A DNA stretch of 64,000 nucleotides from UBA1413 sp964552955 (GCA_964552955.1 CAZKIU010000003.1:80198-144197), one strand, 5' to 3'. Counted from the first letter of the stretch, positions 51,233-60,735 are shown. Numbers and translations are program-made. Notes: generated by a model from the sequence alone, not told the origin.

Positions 51233-53017
51233 ATCGAGTTTGAGGACGGCCAGGAAGGCCTTCTGGGGCACTTCCACGCTGCCGATCTGCTTCATCCTTT
51301 TCTTTCCCTTCTTCTGTTTCTCCAGGAGTTTGCGCTTCCGGGTGATGTCTCCTCCATAACACTTGGCGGTCACATCCTTACGAACGGCCTTCACGGTCTC
51401 CCGTGCGATAATTTTGGCTCCGATGGCCGCCTGAATGGCGACGTCAAACTGCTGGCGGGGTATCAGCTCGCGCAGTTTCTCACACATCTTCCTTCCGAAG
51501 TTATAGGCATTGTCGAAATGGATCAGCGTCGACAGGGCATCCACCATCTCCCCGTTGAGAAGAATATCCAGCCTGATCAGCCGTGCCGGCCGGTAATCCT
51601 GGATATGATAATCAAAAGAGGCATAACCACGGGAGATGCTCTTGAGCTTGTCATAAAAATCAAAAACGATTTCCCCCAGGGGCATATCGAAAACCAGCTC
51701 TACTCTTTCAGAGGTGAGGTAACTCTGGTTGATGAGGGTTCCCCGCTTTTCAAGACAGAGGGTCATGATGGAACCCACATAATCCGAGGCCGTAATGATG
51801 TTGGCACGGATGTATGGTTCCTCGATCGTATCAATTACAGTGGTGGCAGGCATTCCCGAAGGGTTATAGACCCGGATGGTTTCACCGCTGGTGAGTTTCA
51901 GCATATAGGAGACGTTGGGAACGGTAGTGATCACGTTCATGTCGAACTCCCTTTCGAGGCGCTCCTGGATGATCTCCATGTGGAGGAGCCCCAGAAAGCC
52001 GCACCGGAAGCCAAAACCCAGGGCTACCGAAGACTCGGGTTCATAAGTCAGGGAGGCGTCGTTGAGCTGAAGCTTCTCCATGGCACTACGCAAATCCTCA
52101 TAATCCTCGGAGTCAATGGGATAAACCCCGGCAAACACCATCGGTTTCACCTCCTCGAATCCTTCGATGGCTCCTTCACAGGGCCGTTTCACATGGGTGA
52201 TGGTATCGCCCACCTTCACCTCGCGGGCCGTCTTGATCCCCGAAATGATATACCCCACATCGCCGGCGCTGATGACCTCCCGCGGCTCCATGCCCAGCCG
52301 GAGGATCCCTACCTCATCGGCAATGTACTCCTTCTTGGTGGCCACAAACTTGACCAGGTCTCCCTTGCGGATCTCCCCGTTGACGATCTTGAAATAAGCA
52401 ATAACACCCCGGAAGGTGTTGAAAACCGAGTCGAAGATCAGGGCCTGCAGCGGGGCCTGAGGATCTCCCTTGGGGGGAGGGACCCGTTCCACGATCCGGT
52501 GAAGGATCTTCTCAACGCCCATGCCTGTTTTACCGCTGGCTTCTATGATATCGTCGGGGTCACACCCAATCAGATCGATGATTTGTTCAGCCACCCGTTC
52601 AGGCATGGCACTCTCCATGTCCATCTTGTTCATCACCGGGATGATTTCCAGGTCGTTCTCCAGGGCCAGGTAAAGGTTAGAGATGGTCTGCGCCTGGATG
52701 CCCTGGGTAGCGTCAATGATGAGCAGCGCCCCTTCACAAGCCGCTATGGAACGGGAAACCTCATAGGAGAAGTCCACATGACCGGGAGTGTCGATCAGGT
52801 TGAGCTTATAACGCTGCCCATCCCGCTCATAATCCATCTGAATGGCATGGCTCTTGATCGTTATGCCCCGCTCCTGCTCCAGCTCCATGGAGTCGAGTAC
52901 CTGATCATGCATATCCCGCTCCGAAACGGTGTTGGTGATTTGTAGCAACCGGTCGGCCAGGGTGCTCTTACCATGGTCAATATGTGCAATGATGCAAAAA
53001 TTGCGGATGTTGTTCAT
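51230..53017 (-). CDS. lepA: Elongation factor 4 (LepA)
   Basis: Ribosome-associated GTPase of 595 residues. G1 AHIDHGKSTLADRLL, switch I RGITIKSHA, G3 DTPGHVDFSYEV, G4 NKMD. The C-terminal LepA-specific domain with HFDNAYNFGRKMCEKLRELIPRQQF and KCYGGDITRKRKLLEKQKKGKKRM is diagnostic. Starts at 53017, with a TATATTTG -7 box 57 bp upstream. Confidence 0.97.
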   Translation of the reverse strand: MNNIRNFCIIAHIDHGKSTLADRLLQITNTVSERDMHDQVLDSMELEQERGITIKSHAIQMDYERDGQRYKLNLIDTPGHVDFSYEVSRSIAACEGALLIIDATQGIQAQTISNLYLALENDLEIIPVMNKMDMESAMPERVAEQIIDLIGCDPDDIIEASGKTGMGVEKILHRIVERVPPPKGDPQAPLQALIFDSVFNTFRGVIAYFKIVNGEIRKGDLVKFVATKKEYIADEVGILRLGMEPREVISAGDVGYIISGIKTAREVKVGDTITHVKRPCEGAIEGFEEVKPMVFAGVYPIDSEDYEDLRSAMEKLQLNDASLTYEPESSVALGFGFRCGFLGLLHMEIIQERLEREFDMNVITTVPNVSYMLKLTSGETIRVYNPSGMPATTVIDTIEEPYIRANIITASDYVGSIMTLCLEKRGTLINQSYLTSERVELVFDMPLGEIVFDFYDKLKSISRGYASFDYHIQDYRPARLIRLDILLNGEMVDALSTLIHFDNAYNFGRKMCEKLRELIPRQQFDVAIQAAIGAKIIARETVKAVRKDVTAKCYGGDITRKRKLLEKQKKGKKRMKQIGSVEVPQKAFLAVLKLD

Positions 53018-53074
53018 TTTCTTTTTCTATGGACTGAATTTTCAACCAGATCAGGGTTGTATCTGTTTCGGGCA

Positions 53075-53082
53075 CAAATATA
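53075..53082 (-). promoter_or_regulatory. Putative -7 element (TATATTTG) of lepA
   Basis: Exact TAnnTTTG on the minus strand, 57 bp before the lepA ATG. No -33 at the standard spacing. Confidence 0.5.
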
Positions 53083-53230
53083 TTCAAAAATTCGCTTCTC
53101 AATGGGCCACCTCCTGCCATGTTCTTTCCACGCCAAACCAGGGCCCCATTCTCCCCACATACGCGCCTCAACAGGCTTCACTTTTCGCCCCTTAAATAAA
53201 ATATCACCGCCAGCCCACACAGTATGACTT

Positions 53231-53247
53231 TTGGCACGAATATTGAT
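53231..53247 (+). promoter_or_regulatory. Sigma54-like -24/-12 promoter
   Basis: TTGGCACG-N4-TTGAT. The -24 block is identical to the sigma54 consensus (TTGGCACG), with exactly 10 bp between the GG (53233-53234) and the -12 dinucleotide. That dinucleotide is GA instead of GC, a one-base departure. Predicted start of transcription is about 53258. Confidence 0.45.
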
Positions 53248-53257
53248 AGTAATCAAT

Positions 53258-53414
53258 CAGAACGGTAAGAAGAAAAAAATTCAAAGCCATGAAAACAATT
53301 TTCTGAATTATTCGTTTAAGTAATAGAAGACTTCATCAGCCCAGTGCTGTTTTTTCATAAGTTTGGTTTAGTTAGGTTTAGTTGGATCCCGGGGCAGAGG
53401 CCCCGGGATTTTTT
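53258..53414 (+). ncRNA. Candidate small RNA between lepA and a TonB receptor gene
   Basis: A stretch of about 155 bases bounded by a sigma54-like promoter and a strong terminator, with no long reading frame. On the plus strand only a 5-codon ATG frame (MKTIF) occurs, at about 53289, inside a small GAAAA-CAA-TTTTC hairpin. The 3' part carries a repeated GGTTTAGTT element just before the terminator. On the opposite strand a 16-codon frame (MKKQHWADEVFYYLNE) can be read from about 53359 to 53309, with no promoter recognised. No RNA family was recognised, so this is inference from the flanking signals. Confidence 0.35.
53385..53414 (+). terminator. Strong intrinsic terminator of the candidate small RNA
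   Basis: A perfect 10-bp stem ATCCCGGGGC (53385-53394) / GCCCCGGGAT (53400-53409) with a short AGAG-type loop and a following T-run on the plus strand. No annotated plus-strand gene lies directly upstream (lepA is on the minus strand), so it must end some other plus-strand transcript. Confidence 0.85.
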
Positions 53415-53477
53415 ATGCCCCATTTTTCCCCTGGCATAACATTTTGATCAGGATGATACAACTGCTCCATGATGAGG

Positions 53478-53508
53478 TTTTCCAGCTGCCATAAAAAATG
53501 TAGTTTTG
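53478..53508 (+). promoter_or_regulatory. Promoter of the first TonB-dependent receptor gene
   Basis: TTTT (53478-53481, one mismatch to TTTG), an exact 19-bp spacer, and TAGTTTTG (53501-53508, exact TAnnTTTG). It overlaps an in-frame TTG at 53506 and so forces the start downstream, to the GTG at 53533. Confidence 0.65.
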
Positions 53509-53532
53509 GGATTCCAATTCCAAATCAGTCGC

Positions 53533-55926
53533 GTGTACCGGTTTTTGTTTGTCGTAATTCTTCTTTATTCCACCCTGTGCGCACTGGCCCAGGAGGTGAC
53601 CATCACCGATGCGGTGACCGGCTTGCCCCTGGAGGGGGTGGTCATTCTTTCCGGCGAAGCGGTCACCCAGAGCAACAGCCTGGGTAAGGCTTCCCTGTCC
53701 CATTTCACCGGCAGGGGTGAACTCTTGTTTTCCCATCCTTCCTACCAATCCCAGAAGATATTGTGGCAGAGACTTCAACAGATGAAGTTCAAGGTGAACA
53801 TGGTAGAGGAGCCCCTCTCCCTGGAAGAGGTCGTCATCTCTGTTGCGCGCCAGGAACAGTTGCGCACCACAGTGCCCCACAAGGTAGAGCGGATGCCGGC
53901 CGGACTTCTGGAGCGGCTCCATCCGCCGACGACTGCCGATTTGGCAGGTCATAGCGGGGAGGTCTTCATCCAGAAGAGCCAGCAGGGGGGAGGAAGCCCC
54001 ATGATCAGGGGCTTTTCGGCCAACCGTCTTTTGCTGGTGCTTGACGGGGTCAGGATGAACAATGCCATCTACCGGTCAGGAAACCTTCAGAACATCGTGG
54101 CTGTCGACGCCAATATGCTGGAGACCACCGAGATTCTTCCAGGTCCGGGTTCAGTGGCCTATGGCAGTGATGCCCTGGGAGGGGTCGTGAGTTTTTATAC
54201 CCACAGACCCAGACTGAGTACTTCAGGGGGGAGGATTTCAGGAGGGTATTACCGTATGCGTGCCTTTTCGGCAGAACAAGGCGGAACACTCCACCTACGG
54301 TGGGGGACCGGCAACGACCGGTGGGGGGTTCTGATGGGGGGAACCTGGTCGGGTTTCGGTGACCTGCGGATGGGGCGCCATGGCCCAGATGAATACCTCC
54401 GCCCCGAATATACCGTTCCCGCCCGTTTCACAGGGCGTGATTCGGTTCTCACCAACAACCGGCCGCGGGCACAACACCCTACTGCCTACCACCAGACCAA
54501 CCTGATGGCCAAAATCCGGTATAAACCCTCCCCCCAATTGGAACTCCTCCTGGGGGGCCACTTCTCGGGAACATCAGAGGTGCCCCGCTACGACCGGCTG
54601 ATCGTATACAGGAAGGGAAGACTACGCTACGGGGACTGGTATTATGGCCCGCAGGAGTGGACCCTGCTCTCCGCCGACATCGACTATCGCCCCGGAAAAC
54701 GCCTTTTCGACCGGATCCACCTGATCCCGGCCTTTCAAAGCTATTCCGAAAGCCGCCACGACCGCAATATCGACAATCCACTGCTTTTCAACCGGAAGGA
54801 AAAGCTCACCATTTTCACTCTGAGTGTCGATTTTCATAAATCCATACCCGGGGGCCCCGTCCTCAGCTATGGTCTGGAAGGCGCTTACAACGAGGTGGTT
54901 TCCAGGGGATGGTCGAGGCATCTCCTGACCGGGGAGCTGTTGGCTGCTGCCCCGCGTTACCCTTCCCTCTCCCACTATTCCAATGGGGCAGGATACTTCA
55001 GCAGCCATTGGGACCCCTCCCGGGCGCTCTCGCTGGAAGCAGGGATCAGGGTTACCCTGACACATACCGATGGTGAATTCTCTCCCGAATCAGGATTACC
55101 CGTGTCCACCTTCAGCCAGTCCAACCAGGCCCTCAACGGCTCCATCGGTGCCGTCTGGCACCCTTCCGGGGAGTGGCAGCTCAGACTCCTGGCCTCCACG
55201 GGATTCAGGGCACCCAACATCGACGACATGGCCAAGGTCTTCGACTCGGAACCCGGAAATGTCATCGTCCCCAATCCCGCACTGAAGCCGGAATATGCCC
55301 GTAACCTGGAGGCCGGCTTCTCCTTCGGAACGGAGAAGAAATTCAGGGGGGAAGCCACTTTTTTTCTCACCCGTCTCTCCGGAGCCATGGTCCGCAGGCC
55401 TTTTCTCTTCAACGGAAGAGATTCCATTCTATACAACGGGATGATGAGCCGGGTGGAAGCCCTGGTCAATGCCGATGCAGCCACCATTGCCGGGACCACC
55501 TTCCGGATGGATATTTATCTCACCCCGGAGCTCCTGACCCAACATACCCTGACCGCCATGACCGGCGAAGACTCCGACGGGTTACCCGTGCGCCACGTCC
55601 CCCCTTTATATGGTTCGTCCTCCCTGGCCTTCTCCAAAAATCCATGGTTCACCGCCCTCACCCTCCGCTACAACGGGAAGATCCCATACTCCCGCCTGGC
55701 CCCCGATGAAAAGGACAAACCCTGGCTTTACCTCCCCGACGCCGGGGGAAATCCCTATTCTCCGGCATGGATGATCATCGACCTGCATGCCGGTTATGAA
55801 ATCACACCTTCCCTGAGACTGTCGGCAGGCCTCGAGAACCTGACCAACCGCAGGTACCGCCCCTACTCTTCAGGAATCGTGGCTCCCGGCACCAGCCTGG
55901 TCCTTTCCCTCTCCGGAAAGTTCTGA
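53533..55926 (+). CDS. TonB-dependent outer membrane receptor
   Basis: A protein of about 797 residues from the GTG at 53533. Signal peptide (FLFVVILLYSTLCALAQ), a CarboxypepD_reg-like domain (EVTITDAVTGLPLEGVVIL, about 20-95), and the plug (VEEPLSLEEVVISVARQ to PGPGSVAYGSDALGGVVSF, about 100-230). A 22-strand barrel ends in the aromatic SLSGKF typical for BAM recognition. GFRAPNIDDMAKVFDSEPG and NPALKPEYARNLEAGF resemble the FRAP/NPxL boxes of haem-type receptors, but no His lies between them, so the ligand remains open. Not paired with a SusD, which argues against glycan uptake. Confidence 0.9.
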   Translation: MYRFLFVVILLYSTLCALAQEVTITDAVTGLPLEGVVILSGEAVTQSNSLGKASLSHFTGRGELLFSHPSYQSQKILWQRLQQMKFKVNMVEEPLSLEEVVISVARQEQLRTTVPHKVERMPAGLLERLHPPTTADLAGHSGEVFIQKSQQGGGSPMIRGFSANRLLLVLDGVRMNNAIYRSGNLQNIVAVDANMLETTEILPGPGSVAYGSDALGGVVSFYTHRPRLSTSGGRISGGYYRMRAFSAEQGGTLHLRWGTGNDRWGVLMGGTWSGFGDLRMGRHGPDEYLRPEYTVPARFTGRDSVLTNNRPRAQHPTAYHQTNLMAKIRYKPSPQLELLLGGHFSGTSEVPRYDRLIVYRKGRLRYGDWYYGPQEWTLLSADIDYRPGKRLFDRIHLIPAFQSYSESRHDRNIDNPLLFNRKEKLTIFTLSVDFHKSIPGGPVLSYGLEGAYNEVVSRGWSRHLLTGELLAAAPRYPSLSHYSNGAGYFSSHWDPSRALSLEAGIRVTLTHTDGEFSPESGLPVSTFSQSNQALNGSIGAVWHPSGEWQLRLLASTGFRAPNIDDMAKVFDSEPGNVIVPNPALKPEYARNLEAGFSFGTEKKFRGEATFFLTRLSGAMVRRPFLFNGRDSILYNGMMSRVEALVNADAATIAGTTFRMDIYLTPELLTQHTLTAMTGEDSDGLPVRHVPPLYGSSSLAFSKNPWFTALTLRYNGKIPYSRLAPDEKDKPWLYLPDAGGNPYSPAWMIIDLHAGYEITPSLRLSAGLENLTNRRYRPYSSGIVAPGTSLVLSLSGKF

Positions 55927-56079
55927 ATCCCGCCACCAGCCGGGGACTTTTCCCTTCCGGATAGTTCTGACCCCTTATGCACACAATAAACCAGCCGCGG
56001 GCCCGTTTTTGAGGTGTAGGAAGTACGCAACCTTTATAGAAAAATCAACGTCAATCAATTCGGTGCTTCCTTAAGACAG

Positions 56080-56113
56080 GAGGCTGTTCCGGACGCGGAG
56101 CGGCCTCTTTTTT
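56080..56113 (+). terminator. Intrinsic terminator downstream of the TonB receptor gene
   Basis: A 12-bp stem GAGGCTGTTCCG/CGGAGCGGCCTC (two G-U pairs) followed by six T, 150 bp after the receptor stop. It may end that transcript or an unseen small RNA. Confidence 0.65.
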
Positions 56114-56149
56114 CATGCCGTGGGGAGTGCCCGGTTCTCTTTTATTCCT

Positions 56150-56157
56150 TAAATTTG
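56150..56157 (+). promoter_or_regulatory. Putative -7 element (TAAATTTG) of the small membrane protein gene
   Basis: Exact TAnnTTTG, 15 bp before the ATG at 56173. It overlaps an alternative in-frame TTG at 56155, deciding the start. Confidence 0.6.
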
Positions 56158-56172
56158 GGAAAAGTGCATCCC

Positions 56173-56691
56173 ATGATCAGCTACAAGTCAGGACGGGTAT
56201 TCCCTCCACAGGTTGTTTTCGCCGGCACTCTGATCCTGCTGGCCGGGCTTTTTTTTGTGACCCGGGCCATGGGAATAATCATGATTCTGACAGGAGCTTT
56301 CATCCTCTTTTCCACCGACCAGGTCCGGATCAATACAGACACCCGAAGCATCAGGTCAGGCACCGCCCTTTTCGGCATCATCCCCACCGGAAAACAGAGG
56401 AGAATAGACGAATTCAATGGGGTGACCGTTGTTCCCGCTACGGTATGCACCACGACCCGCAGCCTTTCGAACCGGAGCAACAGCGTTCAAACCAGGGAAT
56501 TCCGGGTTTACCTGATTGAAAAAGAGCAAAAAACGACGCTCCTGATCAGGAAATTCAGAGTGGCGGGAGAGGCCTTCGCTTTTAGCCGGCAACTCTCATC
56601 CATGCTACAGATTCCCCTGATTCCGGAAATTAATAGATACAATCTTCATAAACCTTCCCTGGATGCAGGACCGAAACAGAAGTCTCCATAA
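56173..56691 (+). CDS. Uncharacterised membrane protein with two helices
   Basis: A protein of 172 residues. Two adjacent hydrophobic helices occupy about 14-48 (VVFAGTLILLAGLFFVTRAMGIIMILTGAFILFS with a small break). About 120 residues of soluble beta-rich sequence follow (VRINTDTRSIRSGTALFGI, EFRVYLIEKEQKTTLLIRKF), giving a PH-like look similar to the protein at 14420-14896. The end is a helix and a Lys-rich tail. No named family recognised. It precedes the beta-propeller gene by 34 bp and may share its transcript. Confidence 0.7.
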   Translation: MISYKSGRVFPPQVVFAGTLILLAGLFFVTRAMGIIMILTGAFILFSTDQVRINTDTRSIRSGTALFGIIPTGKQRRIDEFNGVTVVPATVCTTTRSLSNRSNSVQTREFRVYLIEKEQKTTLLIRKFRVAGEAFAFSRQLSSMLQIPLIPEINRYNLHKPSLDAGPKQKSP

Positions 56692-56725
56692 CCATATAAT
56701 CCATAAACCATTAAAAAGAGATAGA

Positions 56726-57970
56726 ATGAAAAAGCGTTTGCTGTATGTGCTGGGTTCGGCTGCCATTCTTTTTTTGTCGATGATAACCGTTCCCGATGGC
56801 GGAGATAACGGTTGGCGGGGGGTGAACCGTAACGGAAAGGTGGAGGGGTTCACTGTTCCGGCCACCTGGCCCGGGATGCTCCATCAGGAGTGGCAGCTAC
56901 CGGTTGGATTGGGGGATGCTTCTCCCGTTCTGGAAGGGGGAAGAATACACCTCCACACCAAAAAGGACTCCTCGGAAGTGGCGCTGTGCGTGGATGCGGT
57001 CACGGGAAGGGTGATCTGGGAACAGGTCAACAACCGGGCGCCGGAAGTGACCGGTGGTGCGGCCAGTCATCCAGGGCCCCGGAGCACTCCTCTGGTCACC
57101 GGCAACCGGGTCATCAACATCGGGGCTGGGGGTTACATGACCTGCCGCGATGCGGCCACCGGAGCTTTGATCTGGGAAACCGACCGCTATACCACAGAAG
57201 TACCTCAGTTTTTCGTGTCGGTCTCCCCCCTCTCCCTGCGCGACAAAATCATCACCCACATGTATGGGAAAGAGAAGGGAAGCATTGTCGCACTGGATCC
57301 CGGCACCGGCGTTGAGATCTGGCGACAGGACAGCATTGCGGCCACCTACTCCTCTCCGGTAACCATGCCCGCTTTCAATGATATGGTGGTGGTTCAGGGG
57401 GAAACCGAACTGGTGGGAGTTTCAGCGGCCACCGGCGAGTTGCTCTGGAGAACGCCCACTCCCGGGGAAACCCGCTTCTACAACTCCTCTACCCCACTCA
57501 TCCACGACAAGAATATCATGATTGCCGGACAGGGATCGGGAGCCAGAAGCCTTAGTATCGGACTAGAGGGCGAACTGTGGAGCGTCACTGAATCCTGGAA
57601 AAATCCTGAAATCAATGTCTCCTTCAATACTCCTGTATTGAAAGACGGCTTTATATATGGCAACGATGCCCGCTTCGGCTATCTTTTCTGTATAGATGCC
57701 GCCACCGGAGCCACTTCCTGGATCGACTCGGTCAAAAACAACCGGTTTGCCGCCCTCCTTGACCTGGGAGAAGTGCTGGCCTCCCTCCCCGCCACAGGCC
57801 AGCTGATCGTCTTCAGACCTGACCATGAAAAATTCAGTCCGATCGTCAGGTACAAGGTAGCCGAAACCGAAGTATACGCCCACCCCGTGTTCAGCGGAAA
57901 AAACATCTACATCAAGGACAAGGAACACCTCACCTGCTGGTCCCTCCCCCAGGGGCCCGTCCGGAATTGA
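56726..57970 (+). CDS. PQQ-like beta-propeller repeat protein, exported
   Basis: A 414-residue protein from the ATG at 56726 (preceded by AAAAAGAGATAG). An N-terminal hydrophobic signal or anchor (LLYVLGSAAILFLSMITV) is followed by at least five propeller blades. Each carries the A-D-A-x-TG-x-x-x-W motif: CVDAVTGRVIWEQ, CRDAATGALIWET, ALDPGTGVEIWRQ, GVSAATGELLWRT, CIDAATGATSWID. The fold is that of BamB and quinoprotein dehydrogenases. No PQQ-site residues could be identified with confidence. It contains a GPRSTPLVTGNRVI strand of the kind seen in alcohol-dehydrogenase-like relatives. Probably periplasmic; role unknown. Confidence 0.85.
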   Translation: MKKRLLYVLGSAAILFLSMITVPDGGDNGWRGVNRNGKVEGFTVPATWPGMLHQEWQLPVGLGDASPVLEGGRIHLHTKKDSSEVALCVDAVTGRVIWEQVNNRAPEVTGGAASHPGPRSTPLVTGNRVINIGAGGYMTCRDAATGALIWETDRYTTEVPQFFVSVSPLSLRDKIITHMYGKEKGSIVALDPGTGVEIWRQDSIAATYSSPVTMPAFNDMVVVQGETELVGVSAATGELLWRTPTPGETRFYNSSTPLIHDKNIMIAGQGSGARSLSIGLEGELWSVTESWKNPEINVSFNTPVLKDGFIYGNDARFGYLFCIDAATGATSWIDSVKNNRFAALLDLGEVLASLPATGQLIVFRPDHEKFSPIVRYKVAETEVYAHPVFSGKNIYIKDKEHLTCWSLPQGPVRN

Positions 57971-58176
57971 TGAGCATCCCTGTTACTGGACACGATGTTG
58001 AGATCTGATCTCCTTCATGGGATCCTGTCTTTCCCCGCCCGCGCACCGGTCAGGATGATTTAATTGGGTCAATTTCTGGCTGCGGTTTTTCAACCCGTCC
58101 ATCCCCAGCAAAACAATTCCTTCCCTATTTCGTTTCTTCAGACGACGAAGGAGACGATTACATTAATTTTAAAAAA

Positions 58177-60735
58177 ATGAAGCGATTTGTTCTTTTCCTG
58201 CTGGTCATGACCATGGCATTCAATTCCGGGGCGCAACAGAAAACACGCGACAAGGTAAAAAGGAAGTACCGTCAGGTGGAGACCGTCAGGGAAGGGTTGC
58301 CGGAGGTACTGGTGAGCGGCCGGGTGTTCAACGCCCAAAAGGAGCCCCTGGCCGGGGCGTCGGTGGTGATCCGGGGGAGCATGCGCGGCGTCAACACCAA
58401 TGAAGCGGGCGAATACTACCTCAGGGGAGTGACTACAGGAGTGATCTCCTTCCAGGCTTCCTTCGTGGGGTATAAAACCAAAATCATCGACTACTACCTC
58501 CAGGAGGGAATCAACGATGTCAACTTCACCCTCGACAGGGAGTATGTGGCTTTAGAGCCGGTGACGGTGACGTCGCAGCAGCGGGAGCAGAACCTCCCCG
58601 ACATTACCGGAAGCATCACCGCGCTGGGCAGCGCATTCCTCAACAGCAACGCTATCAGGGATCTGACACAGATGGCTGCCTTTGTACCCGGGCTGCAGAT
58701 CAGGGAGCAGACGCCCCACCGCCCCAACTATGTCATCAGGGGGCTCACCTCCGATGAGGTGAGTCTTACCGCCCAGCCGCGGGTCTCGGTATACTTCAAC
58801 AAGGTACCGGTCAGCCGGCCCTCCATGGCTTCGGCTGAACTCTACGACATGGAGAGCGTGGAGGTACTCAGGGGCCCACAGGGGACCCTCTTTGGCAGGG
58901 GCTCCCAGGCCGGGGCCATCCACTACATCACCCGCAAGGCGGGTCCCCGCAACGACGGGTTCCTCTCGGCAGGCTATGGCGAATATAACATGAAAGAATT
59001 CCGGGGTGCTGTGGGCGGCACCCTCCTGAAAGATAAGCTCTTCGCCCGCGGAGCGGGGTTTTACACCACGCGCGACGGCTATGTTACCAATACCTTCGGA
59101 GGAACCCTCAATGGCAAAAACAGCCTCGGGGGCCGCTTATCGCTCCGCTATCTTCCCTTCTGGAACACCACCGTCGACCTGGTGGTCAACTACCAGCAGG
59201 ACGACCTCCCCGGAACAGCCTTTATGAGCCGCCAGTTTCCCAACACCAACGGGGTGAGTGACATTTTCAGGTACGAAGCGTCCCTGGACCAGGGCGAAAA
59301 ACTGAACAACTACCGCGACCTGCTGGGCTCCTCCCTGGAGATCCGCCGTTTTCGCAATGAGAACAACTATCTTACGTCAGTCACCTCCTACACCACCAAC
59401 CATGCCGATTCGCGGTGGGATGGTGACGGGACTGCAGCCCCGGCCATCAATATGGCCGAAGCCATCGACGTGCGTCAGTTCACGCAGGAAATACGCTATA
59501 ACTTCTCCCTCAACAGCCGCATCAACGGTTTTGCCGGTGCCGGTTACTGGCGCGAGAAAGCCCGCCAGAACTACTTCTTTAATCCCAACGAGCAGTATAT
59601 GGCCTACCTGATTTTGCAGATACCCCAATCCCTGGTGAGCCCGACGGGAGAGAGCTTTCCGATGGCTGCCCTTCCCGCCGATCCACGGCTGGGTCCCCTG
59701 GCGGGAATGCCCCTGCCCTCGCAACACGAAGAGGAGAATATCACGGAGGCCACCAACCAGTCGATCGACCTCTTTGCCGACGCCACCTGGAAACTCACCT
59801 GGCGGCTGAGCCTCACCGCTGGCCTCAGAGCTACGCGCGAAACCTTCCGCCTCTCCAATCTGAGCAGGATGAACAGCGGTTCCCCTTCGGTCCTCGGCAT
59901 GCTGACGGGAATGAGCCCCAACCTCTTTTTTATGCCGGTCGATGAAACGGAGAAGAAAGAGAGCAGTATAGGTTTGACATACCGTGCCAGCCTGAGATAT
60001 GACCTGGGGCCCAACTCAAACCTCTTTGCGGGCTACACCAAAGGGCGCAGGCCGCCCATCATCCAGTTCAACTCGGTGGGAGCCAGCGAAATCACGGATC
60101 AGGAGAGCCTCCGAAGTTTCGACGCGGGCTTCAAGAGTGCGATGGGCAGCCGCTTTTGGATCGATGCCACCGCTTTTTATCAGCTCTTCAGTCATTTCCA
60201 GACCAACGCCTGGGTGGAGAACAACTACCTGGTCAGGGATGCCGGCAAAGCCAGCTCTTATGGGGTGGAAGCCTCGGCCCGGCTGGCCTTGCTCAGGAAT
60301 CTCTCCCTCTTCGGAAATTACAGCTATATCCACGCCCGTTTCGACAGTCTCGACAGCCAGGGCAATGCACAGGAGTACGCCGGCAACCATTTTCGGCTCA
60401 CCCCTGAACACAGCTTCACCGCCGGTGTGGAGGCCCGTCTCCCGCTCGTCCGGGGCGTTTGGCTCTTCGCCGTCCCCTCCTGGAGCTGGCAGAGCCCTAT
60501 CTGGTTTGAAGATGCCAACACCCCGGACCTGGACCAGCCGGCTTACGGAACCCTCAATGCCAACGCCGGAATCATCCTCACCCAACCGGGGATCACCCTT
60601 TCGGTGTCGGGAACCAACCTGCTGGAAGAAAAATACCTGATCAGCGCCGGAAACACAGGAACCCTCTTCGGCGTCCCCACCTTTGTCCCCGCTCCGCCCC
60701 GCATGATCAGCGGCAAAATCACCTGGCGGTTCTAA
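58177..60735 (+). CDS. TonB-dependent outer membrane receptor (COG1629-type)
   Basis: An 852-residue receptor. Signal peptide (VLFLLVMTMAFNSGAQ) and CarboxypepD_reg-like domain (VSGRVFNAQKEPLAGASVVI, about 45-125). The plug begins about residue 135 (VTVTSQQREQNLPDITGSI) and contains VEVLRGPQGTLFGRGSQAGAIHYITRKA, the form seen in siderophore or small-molecule receptors. The barrel ends in ISGKITWRF. It differs clearly from the receptor at 53533 in plug and barrel. No adjacent SusD or biosynthetic gene suggests a ligand. A 206-bp leader separates it from the propeller gene. Confidence 0.9.
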   Translation: MKRFVLFLLVMTMAFNSGAQQKTRDKVKRKYRQVETVREGLPEVLVSGRVFNAQKEPLAGASVVIRGSMRGVNTNEAGEYYLRGVTTGVISFQASFVGYKTKIIDYYLQEGINDVNFTLDREYVALEPVTVTSQQREQNLPDITGSITALGSAFLNSNAIRDLTQMAAFVPGLQIREQTPHRPNYVIRGLTSDEVSLTAQPRVSVYFNKVPVSRPSMASAELYDMESVEVLRGPQGTLFGRGSQAGAIHYITRKAGPRNDGFLSAGYGEYNMKEFRGAVGGTLLKDKLFARGAGFYTTRDGYVTNTFGGTLNGKNSLGGRLSLRYLPFWNTTVDLVVNYQQDDLPGTAFMSRQFPNTNGVSDIFRYEASLDQGEKLNNYRDLLGSSLEIRRFRNENNYLTSVTSYTTNHADSRWDGDGTAAPAINMAEAIDVRQFTQEIRYNFSLNSRINGFAGAGYWREKARQNYFFNPNEQYMAYLILQIPQSLVSPTGESFPMAALPADPRLGPLAGMPLPSQHEEENITEATNQSIDLFADATWKLTWRLSLTAGLRATRETFRLSNLSRMNSGSPSVLGMLTGMSPNLFFMPVDETEKKESSIGLTYRASLRYDLGPNSNLFAGYTKGRRPPIIQFNSVGASEITDQESLRSFDAGFKSAMGSRFWIDATAFYQLFSHFQTNAWVENNYLVRDAGKASSYGVEASARLALLRNLSLFGNYSYIHARFDSLDSQGNAQEYAGNHFRLTPEHSFTAGVEARLPLVRGVWLFAVPSWSWQSPIWFEDANTPDLDQPAYGTLNANAGIILTQPGITLSVSGTNLLEEKYLISAGNTGTLFGVPTFVPAPPRMISGKITWRF

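Noticed and set aside
51518..52945. 475-residue open frame on the plus strand
   Set aside because: Antisense to lepA.
53014..53256. 80-residue open frame on the minus strand upstream of lepA
   Set aside because: Contains the likely lepA promoter box (53075-53082), has no recognisable motif and overlaps the lepA start.
53533..55926. Assignment of the receptor to haem or haemoglobin uptake
   Set aside because: FRAP- and NPxL-like boxes are present, but the His expected between them is missing and no haem genes are adjacent. Only a general TonB receptor call is supported.
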